Shown here: one piece after another, positions 42,686 to 47,268 of the stretch
Position numbering within the stretch: position 1 is the first letter of the stretch
Layout: every line of letters begins with the position of its first letter
Assembly: GCA_947478955.1 (NCBI GenBank)
Contig: CANJXJ010000006.1
Coordinates: 1 to 47,268 of the forward strand
From: Alphaproteobacteria bacterium
GTDB lineage: Bacteria > Pseudomonadota > Alphaproteobacteria > Paracaedibacterales > CAITNM01
Direction: 5' to 3'
DNA length: 47,268 nucleotides
Notes under the pieces: model-generated
Told to the model about the DNA's origin: nothing
Databases searched by the model: none
Seen by the model: only the letters and a program-made list of their open reading frames with translations
Translations under genes and position numbers: made by a program

Positions 42686-43726
42686 TTATGCCAAATGTCT
42701 TGTCACATCTACCATGCGATTCGCAAATCCCCACTCGTTATCATACCAAGAAACTACCCGCACTAAGCGCTTGTTTACCACTTGGGTTTGGGTTGCATCG
42801 AAACTTGAACTAAATGGAGAATGGTTAAAATCAATCGAAACCAATTGCTCAGTCACATAATCCAAAACTCCCTTCAGCTCGTTTTTTGCAGCTGCTTGCA
42901 TAAAACCATTGACTTCATCAATTGTTGTATCCCTATTCACCACCACTTTTAAATCAACCACTGAAACGTTAGCTACTGGCACCCGAATTGCTGTGCCATC
43001 AAGTTTACCTTTTAGTTCAGGTAAAACTAGCCCAACCGCCTTTGCTGCTCCCGTGGAGCTGGGAATCATTGACATGGCCGCAGCTCTTGCACGCCTTTGA
43101 TCGTTGTGCAACGTATCAACCAAACGCTGATCGCCCGTGTAGGCATGAATTGTGGTCATATAGCCGCATTCAATTCCAAGAGATTTATTCAATACAGAAG
43201 CAATAGGTGCTAGGCAATTGGTAGTGCATGATGCGTTTGAGATCACCTGATGAGAATCATTAATATTCGCGTGGTTAATTCCGTAGACCACCGTAATATC
43301 AGCCCCATCACAAGGCGCAGACACAATCACCCGCTTAGCGCCAGCCTTCAAATGCTTTGCAGCGCTATCACGCTTAGTAAATCGGCCAGAACACTCCAAG
43401 ACAATATCTACACCCATAGCGGCCCACGGCAATTTTTCAGGATCAGGTTCAGCTAATATTTTTATGGGCCCTAGCCCTACATCTAATGAATCATCAGAAG
43501 TCATAACCTTTCCATGAAAGCGCCCATGCACTGAATCGTATTTAAACAAATGAACATTATCTTCCAATGATCCTAAATCATTAATTGCTACTACCTGAAT
43601 ATCTCTACCGCGCTCAGTTAAACTCCTTAAAACCATCCCCACTGGGGTATCCTTAGCACTATGCTCAGCCAAACTTCTTAACACCATACGACCAATCCGG
43701 CCAAACCCATTAATTGCAATTTTCAT
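42686..43726 (-). CDS. gap: Glyceraldehyde-3-phosphate dehydrogenase with an internal duplication
   Basis: The product is 346 aa from the ATG at 43726 (MKIAINGFGRIGR), which has GAGGAC 8 nt upstream. The catalytic site SNASCTTNCLAP is intact, as are HAYTGDQ and WYDNEWGFANRM. In the NAD domain, just after the GxGxxG turn, 17 residues (MVLRSLAEHSAKDTPVG) are followed by a diverged second copy (MVLRSLTERGRDIQVVA). Other GAPDHs have only one unit, so 43586-43687 is a 51-bp tandem duplication that extends the first Rossmann helix. The enzyme is probably still functional, since the rest is conserved. It diverges from mutL. Confidence 0.96.
   Translation of the reverse strand: MKIAINGFGRIGRMVLRSLAEHSAKDTPVGMVLRSLTERGRDIQVVAINDLGSLEDNVHLFKYDSVHGRFHGKVMTSDDSLDVGLGPIKILAEPDPEKLPWAAMGVDIVLECSGRFTKRDSAAKHLKAGAKRVIVSAPCDGADITVVYGINHANINDSHQVISNASCTTNCLAPIASVLNKSLGIECGYMTTIHAYTGDQRLVDTLHNDQRRARAAAMSMIPSSTGAAKAVGLVLPELKGKLDGTAIRVPVANVSVVDLKVVVNRDTTIDEVNGFMQAAAKNELKGVLDYVTEQLVSIDFNHSPFSSSFDATQTQVVNKRLVRVVSWYDNEWGFANRMVDVTRHLA
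43586..43687 (-). repeat. 51-bp tandem duplication inside gap
   Basis: Unit 1 is 43687-43637 and unit 2 is 43636-43586. The first 25 bases of each are near-identical (ATGGT.TTAA.GAGTTT class) and the rest has diverged. The reading frame is kept. Confidence 0.85.
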
Positions 43727-43779
43727 GTGCGTCCTCATTCTTTTTTTGTCGAATAAAATATTTCGTTCTATACTGGCAC

Positions 43780-45558
43780 ATGATGAGCCAAAAACAACTA
43801 CAAAAAATAGAAAAACTTGACCCGCATTTGGTCAACCAAATTGCCGCGGGAGAAGTTATTGAACGACCGGCTGCAATTTTAAAAGAGCTGGTTGAAAATT
43901 CTATAGATGCCGGTGCGCTGCGCGTTGATGTTGATGTTGAAGATGGAGGCCGTGCCCTTATTGCTATTCGTGACAATGGCTGTGGCATTTCAGTTGATGA
44001 TATCGCCCTCGCTTTTGAACGCCATGCCACATCTAAACTATCTACAGGTGATTTGTTTGCCATTAATACCTTTGGGTTCCGTGGTGAAGCCTTACCAAGT
44101 ATTGCCTCAATTAGCCGCACGCAGATGATCACCCGTACATCGGCCGATGAACACGCTTGGAAAATTACCATCGACGGGGGAAAATCATCGCTCTTGGCGC
44201 CCCACCAAGCAGCAATTGGTACCACCCTTGAAGTGCGTGATATTTTTTATGCCACCCCTGCCCGCTTAAAATTTTTAAAAAATGCGACAACGGAACTTGG
44301 CCACTGCAAAGATATGCTCGCACGCATTGCCATGGCAAATCCCCACGTGCACTTTACTTTTAAAGCCGACAACCGAAATATTTATGATTGGCCAAGTGGG
44401 TCACTGACCACCCGGATTGCTCAAGTGATGGGCAATGAATTTTCACAAAATACCGTGCCCGTATTATTAGAACGCGAAGGGTACAGCCTAGAAGGACTCG
44501 TGAGTCTTCCAACATATTCCCGTTCTCAAGCCAATGATCAATATATTTATGTAAACAATCGCTGGGTGCGTGACCGCAACGTTTCTGGAATATTGCGTGT
44601 AGCCTATCAAGACGTGCTGATGACGGGACGCCACCCCATGGCTGTACTATTTTTTAACCTCGATGGACGTGAGGTGGATGTAAACGTGCATCCGGCAAAA
44701 ACTGAAGTACGCTTTCGCGACTCAGGGTTTGTGCGAAGCTTCTTGATTCAGGGCGTCAAACAATCCCTACAGGCTAGCCAACATACAGCATCACCCTCGA
44801 TAGGAAATCTTGTGTTAGGTGCATTTACAAGCCCGAACCTTAAAAATTTTACCAATACAAATATTAACTATAAGCCCATTCTAAGAGACAGCTACCCTTC
44901 GGCTAAGCCGCATCCGATTGCTGCCTTCATCCAGCCAACTTACGCCCCTGTTTTGGAACAAGAAGAAGTGGCCATTGATTACCCTATGGGCATTGCCAAG
45001 GCGCAAGTTTTTGAAACGTTTATTGTGGCACAAACAAATGATGCGCTATTAGTTATTGATCAACACGCCGCTCATGAACGCATTGTGTATGAAGAACTTA
45101 AATCGCAATGGAGCGCTCAGGGCAAACTTCCATCTCAGCCCTTATTGCAGCCGGAATACATAGAACTTAGTGAAAATGATTGCGTGCTGTTTGAACAAAA
45201 CCAGCCCCTTTTTGAGCAAATTGGCTTTGTAATTGATGTCTATTCCTCAAAAACTTTGGTTGTACATTCAACCCCTATTGCTTGCCATCTCCAAGGATCA
45301 AAAGAATTTATCCATGATGTGCTAGCTGATTTTAAAGTACTTGGTGAGGGTGTAAGCGCCATAGAAGTTTTATGGGAAAAGCTTTCAAGCCATGCATGTC
45401 ATAATAGCATTCGCGCAGGAAAAACGCTTAGCCTTGCTGAAATGAATGCCCTACTGCGCCAGATGGAATCCACTCCTAAATCAGCTATGTGCAATCATGG
45501 CCGTCCTACTTTTGTAAAGTTAGATAAAAAGTCTTTAGAAAAATTATTTGAACGGTAA
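43780..45558 (+). CDS. mutL: DNA mismatch repair protein MutL (endonuclease type)
   Basis: The product is 592 aa from the ATG at 43780 (MMSQKQLQKI). Earlier in-frame codons overlap gap and are not used. The GHKL ATPase motifs are IAAGEVIERPAAILKELVEN, DAGALRVDVDVEDGG, IRDNGCGI, and FGFRGEALPSIASIS. The C-terminal endonuclease signature DQHAAHERIVYEEL starts at Asp427, matching DQHA(X)2E(X)4E, so it is a nicking MutL. MutS is not in this window. The gap-mutL pair shares a short divergent promoter region. Confidence 0.97.
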   Translation: MMSQKQLQKIEKLDPHLVNQIAAGEVIERPAAILKELVENSIDAGALRVDVDVEDGGRALIAIRDNGCGISVDDIALAFERHATSKLSTGDLFAINTFGFRGEALPSIASISRTQMITRTSADEHAWKITIDGGKSSLLAPHQAAIGTTLEVRDIFYATPARLKFLKNATTELGHCKDMLARIAMANPHVHFTFKADNRNIYDWPSGSLTTRIAQVMGNEFSQNTVPVLLEREGYSLEGLVSLPTYSRSQANDQYIYVNNRWVRDRNVSGILRVAYQDVLMTGRHPMAVLFFNLDGREVDVNVHPAKTEVRFRDSGFVRSFLIQGVKQSLQASQHTASPSIGNLVLGAFTSPNLKNFTNTNINYKPILRDSYPSAKPHPIAAFIQPTYAPVLEQEEVAIDYPMGIAKAQVFETFIVAQTNDALLVIDQHAAHERIVYEELKSQWSAQGKLPSQPLLQPEYIELSENDCVLFEQNQPLFEQIGFVIDVYSSKTLVVHSTPIACHLQGSKEFIHDVLADFKVLGEGVSAIEVLWEKLSSHACHNSIRAGKTLSLAEMNALLRQMESTPKSAMCNHGRPTFVKLDKKSLEKLFER

Positions 45559-45655
45559 TAAACTACTCAAACTGGCTTATCGGAACTACTAGGCATGGGA
45601 ATCACTTAAATACTAGAAAAATACCTTTCAATTTTTGGGCGTATCGCAATATAGA

Positions 45656-45683
45656 AAAAGCCCCGCACAAAGCGAGGCTCCTT
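45656..45683 (-). terminator. Terminator of the Lys-rich repeat protein gene
   Basis: On the minus strand, AGCCTCGC-TTTGT-GCGGGGCT (one mismatch) is followed by TTTTTC. Confidence 0.85.
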
Positions 45684-45717
45684 AAAAATAAAAGAAAATT
45701 TCCTAAGAAATTAGTCT

Positions 45718-46137
45718 TTACTTTGATGTTTCTGCAGTTGCAGAAGCAGCAACTGACGTGTCGCCGTCTTTTTTAGCTTCTTTAGCTTCGCCGTCTTTTT
45801 TAGCATCTTTGTCTGCTGGCTTAGCATCAGCTGACTTGTCGTCTTTTTTAGCTTCGCCGTCTTTTTTAGCTTCTTTAGCTTCGCCGTCTTTTTTAGCTTC
45901 TTTAGCTTCGCCGTCTTTTTTAGCTTCTTTGTCTGCTGGCTTAGCATCAGCTGACTTGTCGTCTTTTTTAGCGTCTTTATCAGCTGGCTTAGTATCAGTT
46001 GAAGAAGCAGTTGCAGATGCAGTTACTGCGCCGTCTTTTGTCTCGGCTTTTACTTCTGGTGTTGCATCAGACTTTACGTCAGCAGCTACAAGAGCAGCTG
46101 TAGAAATAGCAAGAATAGCAATAACTTGCTTTAACAT
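45718..46137 (-). CDS. Secreted Lys/Ala/Asp-rich repeat protein
   Basis: The product is 139 aa from the ATG at 46137, which has GGAG 6 nt upstream. Signal peptide MLKQVIAILAISTAALVAAD, cleavage near VAA-DVK. The mature part is almost wholly repeats of short units: DAKPADK(D/E)AKKD, (G)EAKEAKKDG and KSADAKP. It is highly charged and Ala-rich, with alternating Lys and Asp/Glu, predicted as helix or disordered. It resembles histone H1/HMG-like or PAKKK-type low-complexity exported proteins of endosymbionts. DNA binding, surface coating or a structural role are all possible. The DNA repeats (TTTTTTAGCTTCGCCGTC-type, 24-30 bp) should be unstable in copy number. Confidence 0.75.
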   Translation of the reverse strand: MLKQVIAILAISTAALVAADVKSDATPEVKAETKDGAVTASATASSTDTKPADKDAKKDDKSADAKPADKEAKKDGEAKEAKKDGEAKEAKKDGEAKKDDKSADAKPADKDAKKDGEAKEAKKDGDTSVAASATAETSK

Positions 46138-46196
46138 GGGATTCTCCTTAAATTGAAATTGAATAATAAAACTAACAGACACATTGTATTAATCGT

Positions 46197-46907
46197 ATGG
46201 GTTACTGGCAAGGGGGACTAGTGTATTTTTTTTATATTCACACGACAGATTCTACCCAAGATCATGGAAAAGCCATAGCCACACTGCATTCCACATGTGT
46301 GTCTTTTTGGGTACAGTCAGCACACCAAACGCAAGGACGCGGGCAACGCGGGCGCATTTGGAGCAGCAAAGAAGGAAATCTCTTTTTAACTGGCTGCCTG
46401 CCCCCCTCTAGAAAAATCTCTCCAGGGCGGCTTTCCATCACAACAGGCGTTTCCCTTTTAGCAATTCTACAATCACTTTTACCTAAACAGCAAGAGACAC
46501 TTAAACTAGGACTTAAGTGGCCAAATGATGTGTTGCTGAATCAAAAAAAATGTGCCGGTATTTTAATTGAAGTAAGCGAGTATACTTTTATAGGAATTGG
46601 TATAAACATCATCTCTCATCCAGACAACACCCCCATGCCCGCCACCCACTTGCTAGCCGACAATAGTTCTATTAACCAAAACAAACTCATCATGAAAATC
46701 ATAGAAACGATCCCTGATTTTGAAAAAATTGAAAATTTTGAAGACGTTCGTAAATTATGGTGGGAATTTGCTAAAGAGAGCGTGCCTTATTGGCATGTGC
46801 GCGAGCCCTTAAATGGAAAAGTTCTCGGCATTGATGAACAGGGACAATTGCTTATATTATCAGAAAACGGCGATATTATTAAAAGACATCAGACTTTTAG
46901 AGAATAA
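46197..46907 (+). CDS. birA: Biotin--[acetyl-CoA-carboxylase] ligase
   Basis: The 236-aa ligase attaches biotin to the biotin carboxyl carrier protein. Motifs are TDSTQDHGKA, then QTQGRGQRGRIWSSKEGNLFLT (biotinyl-AMP binding), LKWPNDVLLNQKKCAGILIE (catalytic Lys segment), GIGINI, and a C-terminal LNGKVLGIDEQGQLLI beta domain. The N-terminal DNA-binding domain of E. coli BirA is absent, so it is a class I enzyme without repressor activity. It diverges from the Lys-rich gene over a 59-nt gap. Confidence 0.95.
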   Translation: MGYWQGGLVYFFYIHTTDSTQDHGKAIATLHSTCVSFWVQSAHQTQGRGQRGRIWSSKEGNLFLTGCLPPSRKISPGRLSITTGVSLLAILQSLLPKQQETLKLGLKWPNDVLLNQKKCAGILIEVSEYTFIGIGINIISHPDNTPMPATHLLADNSSINQNKLIMKIIETIPDFEKIENFEDVRKLWWEFAKESVPYWHVREPLNGKVLGIDEQGQLLILSENGDIIKRHQTFRE

Positions 46908-46923
46908 GGCTACCTAACAAAAA

Positions 46924-46946
46924 ACACGCCCTAAAATTAGGGCGCG
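46924..46946 (-). terminator. Terminator of the gene at the right edge
   Basis: CGCCCTAA-TT-TTAGGGCG is followed on the minus strand by TGTTTTTTG. It lies between birA and the partial gene. It could also weakly terminate birA. Confidence 0.8.
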
Positions 46947-46966
46947 CTTCTTGAGGTTTTTTGTTG

Positions 46967-47268
46967 TTATGCTGGTATCGCAGTTCCAGCTGTTTGCTGC
47001 TTTCTTGCAGCAGGTTTAGAGAGTGGAGCTGAAGCTACGGATCCAGACGCTACTGGAGCTTGTGTAGACACGCTCAAATCTGCCGGTGGAACTACCGAAC
47101 CAGGAGTCGCTGGTGCAGTAACAGGCGCCCCGTTAGCAGCAGTCGGAGCTGGTACTGGAGCTGCTGCATTATTAGCCGCTGGTTCAGTAACAGGCGCCCC
47201 GTTAGCAGCAGTCGGAGCTGGTACTGGAGCTGCTGCATTATTAGCCGCTGGTTCAGTAACAGGCGCCC
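46967..47268 (-). CDS. C-terminal end of a Pro/Ala-rich repeat protein (cut by window edge)
   Basis: The minus strand carries an open frame of at least 100 codons to the stop TAA at 46967-46969. The protein is built of 23-residue repeats with the motif GAPVTEPAANNAAAP and VPAPTAAN, followed by a unique tail ending KPAARKQQTAGTAIPA. The composition (Pro, Ala, Val, Thr, Asn) is like a secreted, rod-like or disordered surface region. The N-terminus and any signal peptide lie outside the window. The terminator at 46924 is correctly placed for it. Confidence 0.75.
   Translation of the reverse strand, partial: APVTEPAANNAAAPVPAPTAANGAPVTEPAANNAAAPVPAPTAANGAPVTAPATPGSVVPPADLSVSTQAPVASGSVASAPLSKPAARKQQTAGTAIPA
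47122..47268 (-). repeat. 69-bp direct repeats in the right-edge gene
   Basis: The CAGGCGCCC box recurs at 47122, 47191 and 47260. The two complete units (47122-47190 and 47191-47259) appear identical over most of their length. The array continues beyond the window. Confidence 0.9.

Noticed and set aside
42909-43456. Several plus-strand frames of 60-70 codons
   Set aside because: They are antisense to the highly conserved gap gene, with no independent support.
45758-46156. 132-codon plus-strand frame rich in SFLASL repeats
   Set aside because: It is antisense to the Lys-rich repeat gene, whose signal peptide, Shine-Dalgarno and terminator are all on the minus strand.
47122-47268. Possible CRISPR array from regular spacing
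   Set aside because: The repeats are contiguous 69-bp units in an open reading frame with no unique spacers and no cas genes.

Overview
The window reads as chromosomal sequence of an AT-rich, host-associated alphaproteobacterium. The best guess is the Holosporales / Paracaedibacter / Odyssella-like endosymbionts of protists. This rests on the housekeeping genes, on alphaproteobacterial intergenic palindromes, and on many proteins that combine a Sec-type signal peptide with an enzymatic or eukaryote-like domain. The taxonomic call is inference, since no 16S rRNA or species marker is present.

Layout: 1-3000 (mostly minus strand) holds a truncated, possibly transposase-like ORF, a small secreted protein, rpe-dapB, and an HTH gene with its partner. 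3425-7100 (plus) holds the 4.5S/SRP RNA, dnaX, ybaB, rpsD and map. 7250-10800 holds two unknown secreted proteins, a 39-residue secreted micropeptide and an aromatic amino-acid permease. 10800-13480 (minus) is a CinA-N protein, rppH, a degenerate polysaccharide-deacetylase-like gene starting right behind tRNA-His, and sixA. 13550-21040 holds dprA, an exported RAP-domain-like protein, a znuC-znuB pair, a secreted unknown, a sodium/solute symporter and an exported protein with a receiver-like (CheY-like) domain. 21290-25660 holds hslVU, a prepilin-like protein and a DEAD-box helicase. 25660-26600 is a dense array of palindromic repeats around a GIY-YIG nuclease gene. 26650-30620 holds rpsI-rplM and three Ala-rich secreted proteins sharing one domain. 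31040-36940 holds kup, an exported DXD glycosyltransferase, an exported LicD-like protein and an exported GNAT. 37100-39790 holds smpB and groESL under a perfect CIRCE. 39880-42680 holds an exported Myb R2R3-like protein, an exported SAM methyltransferase and an NlpC/P60-like protein. 42686-47268 holds gap (with an internal duplication), mutL, a Lys-rich repeat protein, birA and the end of a 69-bp-repeat Pro/Ala-rich protein.

Two themes stand out. First, scattered between housekeeping operons are single genes that place an N-terminal signal peptide on a domain normally found in the cytosol or in eukaryotes: Myb, receiver, RAP, LicD, DXD glycosyltransferase, GNAT and SAM methyltransferase. Together they look like a Sec-dependent effector repertoire aimed at host nucleus, organelle or signalling targets. 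Second, about 25 copies of a palindromic element with a fixed core (GGTCAAGCC) and covarying arms occur singly or as inverted doublets. A small GIY-YIG nuclease gene sits between two copies, and remnants of the same gene accompany other copies. This looks like a REPIN-like mobile system with a GIY-YIG nuclease in place of a RAYT. All functional statements rest on motif reading by eye; no database search was run.
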